From NCBI GenBank assembly GCA_041738505.1, contig JBGSPQ010000038.1, positions 1 through 64,000 on the forward strand: a stretch of DNA of 64,000 nt, read 5' to 3'. Positions within the stretch are counted from its first letter, which is position 1. The number at the start of each line of letters is the position of its first letter. Of this stretch, positions 7,733 to 16,112 are shown piece after piece. Source of the DNA: JBGSPQ01 sp041738505. GTDB lineage: Bacteria; Patescibacteriota; Gracilibacteria; UBA1369. The notes below the pieces were generated by a model that was given only the letters and a program-made list of their open reading frames with translations, did not search any database and was not told where the DNA came from. The position numbers and the translations under genes were made by a program.

Positions 7733-9469
7733 TTACGGTTCGTTTCGGTACTTGTTTTTGAGCAGTTCAAATTTTTCCCGGCCCAGTTCCCGAATCAGGC
7801 GTTTTTGCATTTCTTTGACCATTGGCGGGGCGCTTTCGTCGGCCATTACCAGCGCTTTCATCATCTGGGCGGGACTCTGCAGATTTATGGGTTTTTCATT
7901 TTCGGCGGGTTTTAGCATTACATTTAGCATTTTGATCATGGCGGTTTTCACTTTTTCGGGGATGTGAGGGTCGCTTGGAATGATTTGATCTTTCAACTCC
8001 GCGGCCTGCCCGGCGGACTGAAGATACCTGTTTCCGAATCTTATTTTTCTGTTTTTTTGGATTTGCAGGTTGGAATCGTTGATTTTTTTGCTTAGCAGTT
8101 GATTGCGGGGATTGTTCTCTTTGGGCACGACGGCGTATGAATCCAGTTCCGGAGCCAGATTGCCCGTGACGGGGATCAGTTCGTAACCGGTGTAATCGAT
8201 ATTTTTGTTTTGGATGTCGGTGTTGGGATAGATCTTTAGCAGGTATTCGCGCATTTCTATTTTGTGTTCCACGCAGTAGTCGTAGAACTCCTCCACTATA
8301 TCCAGATTTTCTCCGGGCACTCCGCGGATGTAGTCTATAACCACTTCCAATCCGGCATTTTGGATTTTTTCGCGAAGTTTTTTAAACAGTTCGCCTGTAA
8401 GGGGGTTTCTGTTAAACAGCTTGAGCACTTCGGGATCCACGGATTGTATGCCCATAACTATCTGGTCACAACCGGCCCGCTTGATCAGTTTGAAATCTTC
8501 TTCGGTCAAAAGGTTTAAGGTGTGGGGATGGTGATACGCCGACCAGCTTATGTAGTGATCCATTTTTCTTTCCAGTATCAGGTTGCAGAACTCAATAATC
8601 CAGTCCCTGCGCACGAACATCAGGTTGCTGTTGGTGTAGGTGAACATAAAGAAACCTGTTTCCCTCGCCAGTTTTTCCAGTTCATCAACTGCGCGCCCGG
8701 GTGATACTTCCGATATTTCACGGCCGAACACGTGCACCGAACAATATGAGCAGTTAAAGGGACAGCCGTGATTTACGTCCAGCCCCTGCGCCGTGAATAT
8801 GGTGTCTATGGAATGCGGGGACCGGCTTCCCTCCTCCATGAACGGCTTGTACCAGAGCTGATAGAAAGTGTTGTATTTGGGGTTTAGAAATGGCAATTCG
8901 GACATTTCCTCCGAACTTAATCTTTGCAGTTCGCCTTCGGTTATTTTTTTGTCGCGGATGGACCAGACGCCTTTTACTTCGGCGATTTTTTCCGGTTCTT
9001 GCATGATTTTTCCCAGCACCAGTTCACCGTAGCCCTGAACCAGTCCAAGGTTGGTGTAGCCGATGGACTTGAACAACTCCAGCACTTTCTGCGGTTCCGA
9101 GGTTGGCAGGGGGCCGCCGAAAAGTATCAGGCGGTCTTTGAATTTTTTGCTGACCAGACTCAATGTCTTTACCACGTGGGAAATGTTCCAGGAGTTTAAA
9201 TGAAAGCCCAGGACATTAAATTCGTCGCGGTTTTCTTTAAGGTACTGCGCCAGCATTTCCGGGCCGCCGGTGCCTTCCGGCAGGCCGGTGGTGTTAAGAA
9301 TCTTCACCGAATAACCCTTTGCATCCAGATAAGTGGCCAGACGGTTCAATCCAAGGTGATTTTCCGGATAGGACGCCGTTCCCAGCGAGTTTTTGGCGAA
9401 GTCCGGATAAATGAGCAGAATGTCTGCCTTTTTTACTTCCCGCGGGATGGAGGTGAGTGTGCTTGTCAT
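7733..9469 (-). CDS. Radical SAM protein with N-terminal B12-binding-like domain
   Basis: 578 residues. Residues 16-150 look like the Rossmann-type cobalamin-binding domain of B12 radical SAM enzymes (ADILLIYPDF, NHLGLNRLATYLDAKGYSV, NVLGFHLNSW, RLILFGGPLPT), although the usual DxHxxG histidine motif is not evident. The radical SAM cluster motif is CPFNCSYC (Cys236, Cys240, Cys243), preceded by DVNHG. Family members such as Elp3-like and methylthiotransferase-like enzymes do methylations or rearrangements; the substrate here is unknown. The C-terminal 150 residues are a basic helical tail. It stands alone between a leftward operon and the divergent ligase gene at 9583. Confidence 0.85.
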   Translation of the reverse strand: MTSTLTSIPREVKKADILLIYPDFAKNSLGTASYPENHLGLNRLATYLDAKGYSVKILNTTGLPEGTGGPEMLAQYLKENRDEFNVLGFHLNSWNISHVVKTLSLVSKKFKDRLILFGGPLPTSEPQKVLELFKSIGYTNLGLVQGYGELVLGKIMQEPEKIAEVKGVWSIRDKKITEGELQRLSSEEMSELPFLNPKYNTFYQLWYKPFMEEGSRSPHSIDTIFTAQGLDVNHGCPFNCSYCSVHVFGREISEVSPGRAVDELEKLARETGFFMFTYTNSNLMFVRRDWIIEFCNLILERKMDHYISWSAYHHPHTLNLLTEEDFKLIKRAGCDQIVMGIQSVDPEVLKLFNRNPLTGELFKKLREKIQNAGLEVVIDYIRGVPGENLDIVEEFYDYCVEHKIEMREYLLKIYPNTDIQNKNIDYTGYELIPVTGNLAPELDSYAVVPKENNPRNQLLSKKINDSNLQIQKNRKIRFGNRYLQSAGQAAELKDQIIPSDPHIPEKVKTAMIKMLNVMLKPAENEKPINLQSPAQMMKALVMADESAPPMVKEMQKRLIRELGREKFELLKNKYRNEP

Positions 9470-9546
9470 GCCGGGGTAATTTTAGCAGGTTGAATCCACA
9501 CATGAAAGTGTCAGGGGTTAACCTGTCTGTATGGTTTTATTATTTA

Positions 9547-9575
9547 TTAACTTTTTGGTTTGATTAAGATATTCT
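9547..9575 (+). promoter_or_regulatory. Promoter of the O-antigen ligase-like gene
   Basis: TTAACT (9547-9552), 17 bases, TATTCT (9570-9575). Transcription would begin about at the ATG at 9583, giving an almost leaderless message. Found by eye; the -35 is imperfect. Confidence 0.4.
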
Positions 9576-9582
9576 TTTCACA

Positions 9583-11466
9583 ATGATGTCATTCATTCAA
9601 AAACTTCCAAATTTTCTGATTTTTACGGTTTTCCTGGCGCCTCTGGTTTTTTATCCGGCGGGGATGCAGGTTTTTGAAGTACCGAAGCAATTTTTTGCGG
9701 TTTTGATTATTAATCTGATTTTGCTTTCGGGCATTATTATTTTCTTTAGAAAGAAATGGGAGCTTCATTTTAATTCTTACGTATTGCTGTCCGTCTGTCT
9801 GTTATTTTTTTCCCTGCTGTTGTCAGCCGTATTTTCCATCAGCCCCGTGGAAAGTTTTTTTGGCAGTTTTGAGAGAGGACAGGGCTTTTTCACGCAGATT
9901 TTTTATATTCTCTACTTTTTGATTTTGCTGAATTTTTTGCAAAAAAAGGAAAATCGGGAAAAATCAATTTTTGTATTAGTTGTTGTCGGCACGTTACTTT
10001 CGCTGATAGCAATTTTACAGGTCGCGGGTTTTGATATTACCGGCATTAACAATTTGGCACAGTCCAGTCTTCGACCTTTTTCCACAATGGGGCAACCTAA
10101 TCTGCTTGGCCAATGGCTGTTGGTCCCGATTCTGGGAATGCATTTTCTTTTGATGGATAAGAAATCGGTTAAATCCCATAAGTACGCAATCTATTTTTTA
10201 TTGTTTATCAATTACTCCGGTCTGATTTTGACTCAGAACAAGGCAAGTTTTCTGGGTCTCGCGGTCGGGTTGATTTTGGCCCACTCCTTATCGGGAAAAA
10301 TTTCCGGAAAATTCAAAAAAACTTATCTGCTAATTCCCGTATTGCTTTTGCTGATTTTGACCGGAGCGCTTCTGATCAATTCCCGATCCATGTCGTCAAG
10401 GATACTGCTTTGGAGCGGGGCAGTGGAAACAAGTATGGAAAACCCGCTTTTTGGACACGGGCAGGAAACATTTTATATTTCGGCGCAGAAAAATCTTGAT
10501 CCGAAGGTCTATATTTATGAGGATTTGTTCACGATGCCCGACAGGACTCATAATTTTTTCCTGCAGACTTTGCATGACTATGGCATCACCGGATTATTGA
10601 TTCAAATCGCATTGGGCGTATTTCTGATTTTTTCATTTATTAAGAACCGTAATGCAAATAACATTTTTCCTTTTGCGGCGCTGACAGCATCATTTATTTC
10701 TTTATTGTTCGGTTTCTCGCTGACGGCCAACAGTCTTTTGATTTGTTTTTTACTCGCTCTTTTCGTGGTTAATACTTTCAGGTTCAACAGATTTGAATTA
10801 AAACCTTTGTACGGAAAGATAATCGTTCTGATTGTTACGATATTTTTTGCGTCCGCATCCGTGTTTCATCAAATACGGACCGTCGCCGCAAATAATAATT
10901 TTGCCGAAGCGATGTCAATTTTCACTTCCGACAATGACAAGGCCCGTGAGAATTTTTTGTCCATTCTGGACGCGGATCCGCCTTTCAGAAATATCAATTA
11001 TTCAATTATCACATTACTTTCCGATAAATATGATCCGCAAATGGAAAGGGGTCTTGAAAGACTGAAAATCATTACGAATTCAAATTTCCAGTACTACATT
11101 GCCGAGGCTCAAATTAACGCTTCAAAAGGTGACTTGGATAAGACTTATGAATCTCTGGATAACGCCGCGCAGTTAGCACCCGATTATGTGCTTATTTATC
11201 AGTTGCGGGGTGAAATTGCGTACCGAAACAATGATTATGTTGAAGCCGTTAAACGGCTTAATACGGTTATTAAGCTGGCGCCTCCATTTTTGATGAAAGA
11301 ACATGTAACGGATGAAGCCTCCCGCGAACTTAATCGCATTTTCTGGAAAAATCATCCGGAATTCACTCACATTTTTGAAATGCTTGTTGATTCATATAAA
11401 AAAATCGGACAGTCAAACAGAGCCGATGAATTTATCGGCTCCGTTTATATTCCGGAAGGTTACTGA
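9583..11466 (+). CDS. O-antigen ligase/polymerase-like membrane protein with C-terminal TPR
   Basis: 627 residues with around a dozen membrane segments in the first 430 residues. The large extracytoplasmic loop has the Wzy_C/WaaL signature RTHNFFLQTLHDYGITGLL, preceded by LFGHGQETFY and NPLFGHG. Such proteins join lipid-linked glycans to acceptors or polymerise them. The C-terminal 190 residues are soluble and contain at least two TPR-like helix pairs (YYIAEAQINASKGDLDKTYE, LIYQLRGEIAYRNNDYVEAV), a common arrangement in ligases that glycosylate proteins. The last seven bases overlap the convergent SLH gene. It may act in surface glycan or glycoprotein assembly for the SLH-anchored layer. Confidence 0.85.
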   Translation: MMSFIQKLPNFLIFTVFLAPLVFYPAGMQVFEVPKQFFAVLIINLILLSGIIIFFRKKWELHFNSYVLLSVCLLFFSLLLSAVFSISPVESFFGSFERGQGFFTQIFYILYFLILLNFLQKKENREKSIFVLVVVGTLLSLIAILQVAGFDITGINNLAQSSLRPFSTMGQPNLLGQWLLVPILGMHFLLMDKKSVKSHKYAIYFLLFINYSGLILTQNKASFLGLAVGLILAHSLSGKISGKFKKTYLLIPVLLLLILTGALLINSRSMSSRILLWSGAVETSMENPLFGHGQETFYISAQKNLDPKVYIYEDLFTMPDRTHNFFLQTLHDYGITGLLIQIALGVFLIFSFIKNRNANNIFPFAALTASFISLLFGFSLTANSLLICFLLALFVVNTFRFNRFELKPLYGKIIVLIVTIFFASASVFHQIRTVAANNNFAEAMSIFTSDNDKARENFLSILDADPPFRNINYSIITLLSDKYDPQMERGLERLKIITNSNFQYYIAEAQINASKGDLDKTYESLDNAAQLAPDYVLIYQLRGEIAYRNNDYVEAVKRLNTVIKLAPPFLMKEHVTDEASRELNRIFWKNHPEFTHIFEMLVDSYKKIGQSNRADEFIGSVYIPEGY

Positions 11467-12776
11467 CTTAATCTAAAGAAAATGTCGGCCACTTGAGCCC
11501 TTGTGGTACTTGCGGCGGGCTGACAGTTATAGTTATCTATGGCGTTTTTGGCGGCCAGAGCAGCCATGTAGGGGTAATACCAAGCCTGTTTCTCCTGAGG
11601 GGAAAGATTTGTGCAGTAATCAAAGACATTGCTGTATTGGCTTACATCAATACCTGCGGCCAGGGTAAATATTTTAGCAGTTTCAGCGTTATTGATCAGA
11701 TTTCCCGGTTTAAAACCTCCATCCGGATAACCTGTTACAATTTGTTTTCCGAAGGCGATTTCAACAAAATCATAGTACCATGTTCCAAATACCACATCGG
11801 TAAAGTGGGATTGATCGCCCACGGGATACTCCAGTCCGAAAGCATTAACGAGTGTTTTGGTGAATTCGGCGCGATTGATATTGTCATAGGGTCTGAATGT
11901 ACAATCATCATAACCGTCGAATATACCCTCCGTTCTGACGTAATTTACCGCGTCATAATAGATGTTGTTGGATAATACGTCGGAAAAGGAAGTACACTTC
12001 TGCGCTGCAATAAGCGTTGTGGTTGAGGTGGTGGTTGAAGTTGTGGTGGTTGATGATACTTGTTTTATGGAGTTCCAATAATCGCGGCCGTAAAGATTGA
12101 TACAGTCGCCTCCGTTATAGTTATAGTTGTGTTCAAGCTGTCCGGTCCATGTACCCGCGTTGTAGTAGGTTCTGATCAGACGGCACTGCTCCTGCGTTGG
12201 TACCACCGCTTTATCTTTTACGGAATCCCAGAAATTGCTACCGTAAAGTTTAGTGCAATCCCCTCCGGAGAAATTAAAATTCTTATCCGCCGTTCCGGTC
12301 CAGACGCCCGCATTGTATAGGGTTTTAATTATTCGGCACACTTCCTGTGAAGGAGCCGGAGCGGTTGAGGTTATTGAATCCCAATAATTTCTGCCCCACA
12401 TGTTGATGCAATCGCCACCATCATAACCAAAGTTGTTTTCGGCCATTCCCGTCCAGGTGCCTGCGTTATAGTAGGTCTTTACCAGACGGCACATATCCTG
12501 TTGAGGTGCGGGGGCTTCCTCTTTAATTGAATCCCAGAAATTGCTTCCATAAAGGTTTGTGCAATCCCCTCCTGAGAATCCAAAATTCTTATCCGCTGTA
12601 CCGGTCCATACACCGGCATTGTATAGGGTTTTAACTATTCGGCATTCGTCTTGTGAAGGCATAATCTGGGGCAATGACCCCTGAAACATACTGCCTGAAA
12701 GTCCAAATGACAATGAAACGACGGCCACAACCGCAACCGCGGCTCCGGCCAGATATAGATAATTTTTTTGTGACAT
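11460..12776 (-). CDS. SLH surface protein with four cysteine-pair repeats
   Basis: 438 residues. An N-terminal hydrophobic segment (residues 6-26) is followed by four copies of a 51-residue unit at residues 45-238, each with CRxxxxYxNAGxWTG and GGDC exactly 27 residues apart (Cys45/72, 96/123, 147/174, 198/225) and ending WDSI or WNSI. Units 1 and 3, and 2 and 4, are most alike, so a two-unit block was duplicated. A Thr/Ser linker (242-254) leads to three SLH domains (about 261-436), which bind wall polymers. The repeats are not a family I recognise, but a related spacing occurs in the partial gene at 63181. The paired cysteines suggest disulphides outside the cell. The gene has its own promoter at 12822-12850. 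Confidence 0.85.
   Translation of the reverse strand: MSQKNYLYLAGAAVAVVAVVSLSFGLSGSMFQGSLPQIMPSQDECRIVKTLYNAGVWTGTADKNFGFSGGDCTNLYGSNFWDSIKEEAPAPQQDMCRLVKTYYNAGTWTGMAENNFGYDGGDCINMWGRNYWDSITSTAPAPSQEVCRIIKTLYNAGVWTGTADKNFNFSGGDCTKLYGSNFWDSVKDKAVVPTQEQCRLIRTYYNAGTWTGQLEHNYNYNGGDCINLYGRDYWNSIKQVSSTTTTSTTTSTTTLIAAQKCTSFSDVLSNNIYYDAVNYVRTEGIFDGYDDCTFRPYDNINRAEFTKTLVNAFGLEYPVGDQSHFTDVVFGTWYYDFVEIAFGKQIVTGYPDGGFKPGNLINNAETAKIFTLAAGIDVSQYSNVFDYCTNLSPQEKQAWYYPYMAALAAKNAIDNYNCQPAASTTRAQVADIFFRLSQ
12063..12644 (-). repeat. Four tandem 153-bp repeats in the SLH gene
   Basis: DNA encoding the four 51-residue cysteine-pair units. The arrangement is A-B-A'-B': units 1 and 3 share KTLYNAGVWTGTADKNF, units 2 and 4 share TYYNAGTWTG and a GRxYW ending. 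Confidence 0.9.
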
Positions 12777-12821
12777 TTTTTGTTTTTGTTATAAATAAAA
12801 ATAAATTAATTTAATCTTAAT

Positions 12822-12850
12822 ATTATATCATATTTTTTCTAATACGACAA
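12822..12850 (-). promoter_or_regulatory. Promoter of the cysteine-repeat SLH gene
   Basis: Minus strand TTGTCG (12845-12850), 17 bases, perfect TATAAT (12822-12827). It leaves a leader of about 40 AU-rich bases before the ATG at 12776. Confidence 0.65.
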
Positions 12851-12913
12851 TTACCACCCGCGTTGTAGCGGCAAGTGTATGAATCCCAACCTGCGTAATT
12901 GAAGACATTACGC

Positions 12914-13069
12914 TTACGGAGTTCTCTGCAAGTTCAGACTTCTGACCGCCAACTCAAGATTTCTTACGCCGTCTTTCCCCGCCGCGAAGTAGCCGGAATT
13001 GATCTGTTTTTCCAGCATTTCGGCGAGCCGACCGGTTTGTATTTTTCTGATTTTAAAGAATTTTTTCAT
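12914..13069 (-). CDS. Small basic protein, or damaged gene, behind a palindrome-spaced promoter
   Basis: 51 residues starting MKKFFKIRKIQTGRLAEMLE at 13069; not recognised. The support is its position: a consensus promoter (13091-13120) places the transcription start about 15 bases before this ATG. The protein stops at 12914, but the +1 frame over the same end and beyond (down to about 12827) reads TCRELRKRNVFNYAGWDSYT then CRYNAGGNCRIRKN, which looks like real protein and resembles the cysteine repeats of the next gene. One missing or extra base near 12938-12942 would join the two into a protein of about 80 residues. So it may be a frameshifted gene. The rest of 12777-13120 holds only the two promoters. 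Confidence 0.4.
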   Translation of the reverse strand: MKKFFKIRKIQTGRLAEMLEKQINSGYFAAGKDGVRNLELAVRSLNLQRTP

Positions 13070-13090
13070 GCGGTTGATTAATACGACCGC

Positions 13091-13120
13091 ATTATAGGTG
13101 AGTGTACGCTCACCTGTCAA
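13091..13120 (-). promoter_or_regulatory. Consensus promoter whose 18-bp spacer is a palindrome (candidate operator)
   Basis: Minus strand TTGACA (13115-13120), then the 18-base spacer GGTGAGCGTACACTCACC, then TATAAT (13091-13096). Both boxes are perfect sigma-70 consensus. The spacer is an inverted repeat with arms GGTGAG/CTCACC and a GTAC centre, imperfect at only one symmetric pair, and fills the space between the boxes exactly. A repressor bound there would block polymerase. The -35 box abuts the stop codon of the holin-like gene. Confidence 0.75.
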
Positions 13121-13453
13121 TTATTTTTTTCTTATGCTCTGTAAAACGCTGTTTAAAGCCGATAATACCAAACTAAAGAGCAGTGCCCACCAGAAATTAT
13201 CCACCGAAAAACCAGTGATAAATTGGTCGGCAAGCAGAATCAGGAGTGCGTTGATGATGAAAACGAATATGCCCAGTGTCAGAATGGTGAGTGGCAAGGT
13301 GAGAATGATCAATAAGGGGCGGAGCACCGAGTTAATTAGGCCGAGCAAGACCGACAGCACCAATGCCGTTACAAATCCGTCCACGTGTACTCCGGGGAGC
13401 AGGTACGCAGTACCGAAGATTGCCAGTGAGTTTAAGATCCATCCTATTATCAT
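13121..13453 (-). CDS. Phage-holin superfamily IV (YvlD-like) membrane protein
   Basis: 110 residues with four predicted membrane segments and the family landmarks GWILNSLAIFGTAYLLPGV, GLINSVLRPLLIILTLPLTI and LGIFVFIINALLILLADQFI. This family (PF04020) is widespread in bacterial chromosomes and small; despite the name it is mostly not phage-encoded, and its role is not established beyond an association with envelope stress in some species. It sits between the SLH peptidase gene and the palindrome promoter. Confidence 0.85.
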   Translation of the reverse strand: MIIGWILNSLAIFGTAYLLPGVHVDGFVTALVLSVLLGLINSVLRPLLIILTLPLTILTLGIFVFIINALLILLADQFITGFSVDNFWWALLFSLVLSALNSVLQSIRKK

Positions 13454-13477
13454 AGTGTTTATGTTATTGAATAATTA

Positions 13478-14938
13478 TTAATAATTGTTATTGATCCAAG
13501 CGTCCGAGTCCACAATCACGTCGCCGATGAACTGGGTGTAGTGGAGGTGGTCGCCGGAGGAGATGCCGGTTGAGCCCATCAGTCCGATGGTGTCGCCTTT
13601 TTGCACCACTGCGTCTTTGGCGGTTTTGAGTTCGGACATGTGAAGATACATGGTGAAAACGTTTAGGCCGTGGTCTATGACAACCGTGTTGCCGAAGGCG
13701 GGGGTGTACTCCGCGAGGGTTACGCGGCCGTCGTTGGCCGCTTTAACGGGCGTGCCGGCGTTGTTGGCGTAGTCTATGCCAAAGTGCGATCCGGAATAGG
13801 CGCCGTTGATGTAAAGGACGTCGCCGAAGCCAAGGGTGATTTCTCCGGTTGTAGGTATGATAAAAGCGCCTTCCCAGAGTTGTTCGGCGGTGGGGTTTTG
13901 GCGGGCTGTGTCCACGGCGGCCCAGGTTTTGGCCTGCGGTTCGTCGCCAAAGAGGTCGGTTTTTTCTTGGGATAGCGAGAATCTAACGGTGCGAACCGGT
14001 CGTTTTGTGACCGTTATTACTTTGGAGAGAATGGTTGGAGGGGCGGGGGCGAAGGCTATGGTGGAAGTTTCGGGTATGGTTGAGTCGGGATCGGATGTTG
14101 ATTCAGTCTCGGGCGAGGCGATGAAAGTGGGCTCGGGAATATCTGTGAAAGATGACCCTGCGATGGCCGGCTCGTTTGACGCGGTAAGGGTGATTTGTTT
14201 GATGCCGGGAGGAGTTGTTCGGTGTATGCCGGCGAAAGCGCGGAAATAATCTTTTTCGCCGTTGTCCGCGAAGGTTTCGGGGATTGCGGCTCTGCGGATT
14301 ACTATGCCCGCCTCCAGAAAGTTGATGTTGCGGTCGGGGCGCATGTAGCCGTCGGGGTAGCCTTTGAACCAACCCGATGAAACCGAATCGGCGATGTGGT
14401 TGTAGAAGACATGGCCCGCGGGCACGTCGGGGAAGGGGGCGGCGGTGGAGGGGGCGGGCTGCGGTTTGAAGGCTTCCACCAGCATTTTGGCTGCCTGCCC
14501 GCGGGTGATCAGCGCGTGCGGTCGGAAATATCCATCCTCATATCCGCTTATTATGCCAAGGTTTTTGGCTCTGCTAATGTATTCATAATATGGACTTTCA
14601 ACGGCCACGTCCGGAAAAGGAAGCGGGTCTTCCGCATGGGCAAGCCGAGGAACACCGGTCTCCCCAAAGTCATTGTTTAAAAACATCAGTTCCAAAAATT
14701 CCGCACGGGTGATGTTTTCCGCTTCCGCCGGTTTTCGCGTTATTTTATAAAATATCAAATCATGCCCGTCCAGACTGCCGGACACGCTTTTAAAGTCCTC
14801 CGCGGGCACATCAATGATGATGGATGAACCCTGCACGGCATCCTTCGGCGCGATGATTTCCGCGGCCAGTGCATTTGGCGCGAAGAGAAGAGTGGTAACG
14901 GCCACACAGGCGACGGCCGCAAATGTCTTTTTTATCAT
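13478..14938 (-). CDS. SLH-anchored M23 (LytM-type) peptidase
   Basis: 486 residues. Signal peptide MIKKTFAAVACVAVTTLLFA ending near ALAA. SLH domains occupy about residues 75-235 (the first is broken by an insertion; the others carry GIISGYEDGYFRPHALITRG and GWFKGYPDGYMRPDRN). A proline/serine/threonine linker follows. The C-terminal M23 domain (about 355-486) has the zinc ligands of SHFGIDYAN and HLH (His464, His466), the GTPVKAANDGRV strand and VFTMYLHMSEL. These enzymes cut peptide cross-links in peptidoglycan; the SLH part would hold it at the wall. It is probably a cell-wall remodelling hydrolase. The ATG at 14936-14938 gives a clean signal peptide. Confidence 0.92.
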   Translation of the reverse strand: MIKKTFAAVACVAVTTLLFAPNALAAEIIAPKDAVQGSSIIIDVPAEDFKSVSGSLDGHDLIFYKITRKPAEAENITRAEFLELMFLNNDFGETGVPRLAHAEDPLPFPDVAVESPYYEYISRAKNLGIISGYEDGYFRPHALITRGQAAKMLVEAFKPQPAPSTAAPFPDVPAGHVFYNHIADSVSSGWFKGYPDGYMRPDRNINFLEAGIVIRRAAIPETFADNGEKDYFRAFAGIHRTTPPGIKQITLTASNEPAIAGSSFTDIPEPTFIASPETESTSDPDSTIPETSTIAFAPAPPTILSKVITVTKRPVRTVRFSLSQEKTDLFGDEPQAKTWAAVDTARQNPTAEQLWEGAFIIPTTGEITLGFGDVLYINGAYSGSHFGIDYANNAGTPVKAANDGRVTLAEYTPAFGNTVVIDHGLNVFTMYLHMSELKTAKDAVVQKGDTIGLMGSTGISSGDHLHYTQFIGDVIVDSDAWINNNY

Positions 14939-14993
14939 GATTGGATTCTACCACAGCTCTTTCAAGGGGTGAATCAATCAAGTGGCGGGGTTT

Positions 14994-15006
14994 AACCTTC
15001 AAGGTT
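14994..15006. repeat. Perfect palindrome 3' of variable gene A
   Basis: AACCTTCAAGGTT, 3 bases past the stop codon of paralogue A. A short perfect inverted repeat also follows paralogues B and C. DGR targets often carry a hairpin or cruciform just after the conserved 3' motif. Confidence 0.5.
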
Positions 15007-15008
15007 GG

Positions 15009-15887
15009 TTAACGCACATCCACCCCCACCGAGCCGCGTAAACGGAGGTGATCGCTGACAGAAAAAGGAATAACGGCTGATAGATAGATCCTATCACCGT
15101 TCCAATAACCGAACGACACAGGAGAGTCTTTTGTCGATTTTTTACCATTTAGAAAAGTAGAGGTTTTTAGATCTACCGGATTGCCTTCATCCATTCGTTT
15201 CATCATCAAAACCAAATATGAATCGGCATCATTCATGACATCCAATCCTTCCTTTTCATATTTTTCCACCCAAAGTTTGCTCATTTCATAATTTGTCCAA
15301 TTACCGTCATAAATATTATTATCTTGTTCAACATCCTGTATTCCCTCAACAATGGAAACCCGCCATTTTGTTTCCGTTTGGGATTTTCCTCCATTCCAAA
15401 GGTTTTCATTATCGAGTTCGGATATAAAAGTGTTTTGCTTTTGGCATGCGGCAGGGTAATTATCGATTGCTTCCACCTTGGATTGACGTGTTGTGGGCGG
15501 AATTAAAAGTAAAGCAGGCTCGGCCAATTTTAGGGCTTTATTAAGCACTTCCGGTGTCAGACCTTTTTTGACCTGCTCCCATGTCGGCATACCTTCTGTT
15601 GAAATTTTGCGTCGCTCCAAAGAAGCCTTCATTGTTGGATACTGGGTTTCAAGTTGTGATACAAGTTCCTTTTGCTCTTTGGTGAGGCGGGGAAAGTCTT
15701 CACGCAGTTCCATGACCAGCGGTTTAATTTCGTGGAAGAGTTCGCGGCAACGGGTGAATGAGGTTTCGCGAATTTTGGGGTTTTCTTCGGCGAATTCAAG
15801 CGCGTCTTTGTACGTTTGCCGGAACTCCGCATGTTTTTCGCGCAAGTGCTGGAGTTGCTCATGCCATTTTTGGCAGTTTTCGTTCAT
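15009..15887 (-). CDS. DGR-type variable protein, paralogue A
   Basis: 292 residues. The first about 75 residues are a charged helical domain shared with the next two genes (KWHEQLQHLREKHAEF, NPKIRETSFTRCRELFHEIK). The C-terminal part (WRVSIVEGIQDV, NYEMSKLWVEKYEKEGLDVM, NDADSYLVLMMKRMDEG, and the end LRLRGSVGVDVR) resembles the C-type-lectin-like domain of diversity-generating retroelement targets in CPR bacteria. Against paralogue C, the last 30 bases are identical, but the preceding 78 bases (15039-15116) differ at 30 positions, concentrated at the first two codon positions. No signal peptide is seen, so a cytosolic sensor or binding protein is possible. The start ATG has GGTGA close upstream. 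Confidence 0.8.
   Translation of the reverse strand: MNENCQKWHEQLQHLREKHAEFRQTYKDALEFAEENPKIRETSFTRCRELFHEIKPLVMELREDFPRLTKEQKELVSQLETQYPTMKASLERRKISTEGMPTWEQVKKGLTPEVLNKALKLAEPALLLIPPTTRQSKVEAIDNYPAACQKQNTFISELDNENLWNGGKSQTETKWRVSIVEGIQDVEQDNNIYDGNWTNYEMSKLWVEKYEKEGLDVMNDADSYLVLMMKRMDEGNPVDLKTSTFLNGKKSTKDSPVSFGYWNGDRIYLSAVIPFSVSDHLRLRGSVGVDVR
15039..15116 (-). other. Candidate DGR variable region (paralogue A)
   Basis: 26 codons ending 30 bases before the stop. Compared with 17062-17139, 30 of 78 bases differ while the 30 bases downstream are identical and the 33 upstream differ at 3. Five codons differ at both positions 1 and 2 with the same third pyrimidine (GCC/CGC, TTT/GGT, TCT/GGT, AGC/GTC, GAT/CGT), as expected if both were copied from AAC or AAT codons by adenine-directed mutagenesis. 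Confidence 0.7.
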
Positions 15888-16031
15888 AGTTCACCGGGTG
15901 AGTGTTATGTAATTATATCATTTTTGGCCTGCTTTGACCATTTGGCAAAATACTATTGTTTTATTAAATCCGGGGAGCGGAAGTTGTTTTTTTTAAATCT
16001 GGTTGGCTTTCCGGTGCGGTTATTACGGCCT

Positions 16032-16055
16032 AAAGTGATGCACGTGCATCACTTT
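16032..16055. terminator. 24-bp perfect palindrome, probable bidirectional terminator
   Basis: Arms AAAGTGATGCAC and GTGCATCACTTT, followed by more T. It lies between the start of paralogue A and the stop of paralogue B. A-rich left end and T-rich right end fit a terminator for B on the minus strand; an operator is the other possibility. Confidence 0.5.
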
Positions 16056-16083
16056 TTGATTAAGCTACATTTTCCTATTTTGT

Positions 16084-16096
16084 CAGACCAGGTCTG
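16084..16096. repeat. Perfect palindrome 3' of variable gene B
   Basis: CAGACCAGGTCTG, 17 bases from the stop of paralogue B; compare the palindromes after A and C. Confidence 0.45.
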
Positions 16097-16112
16097 GATT
16101 GGGTATCAAAGC

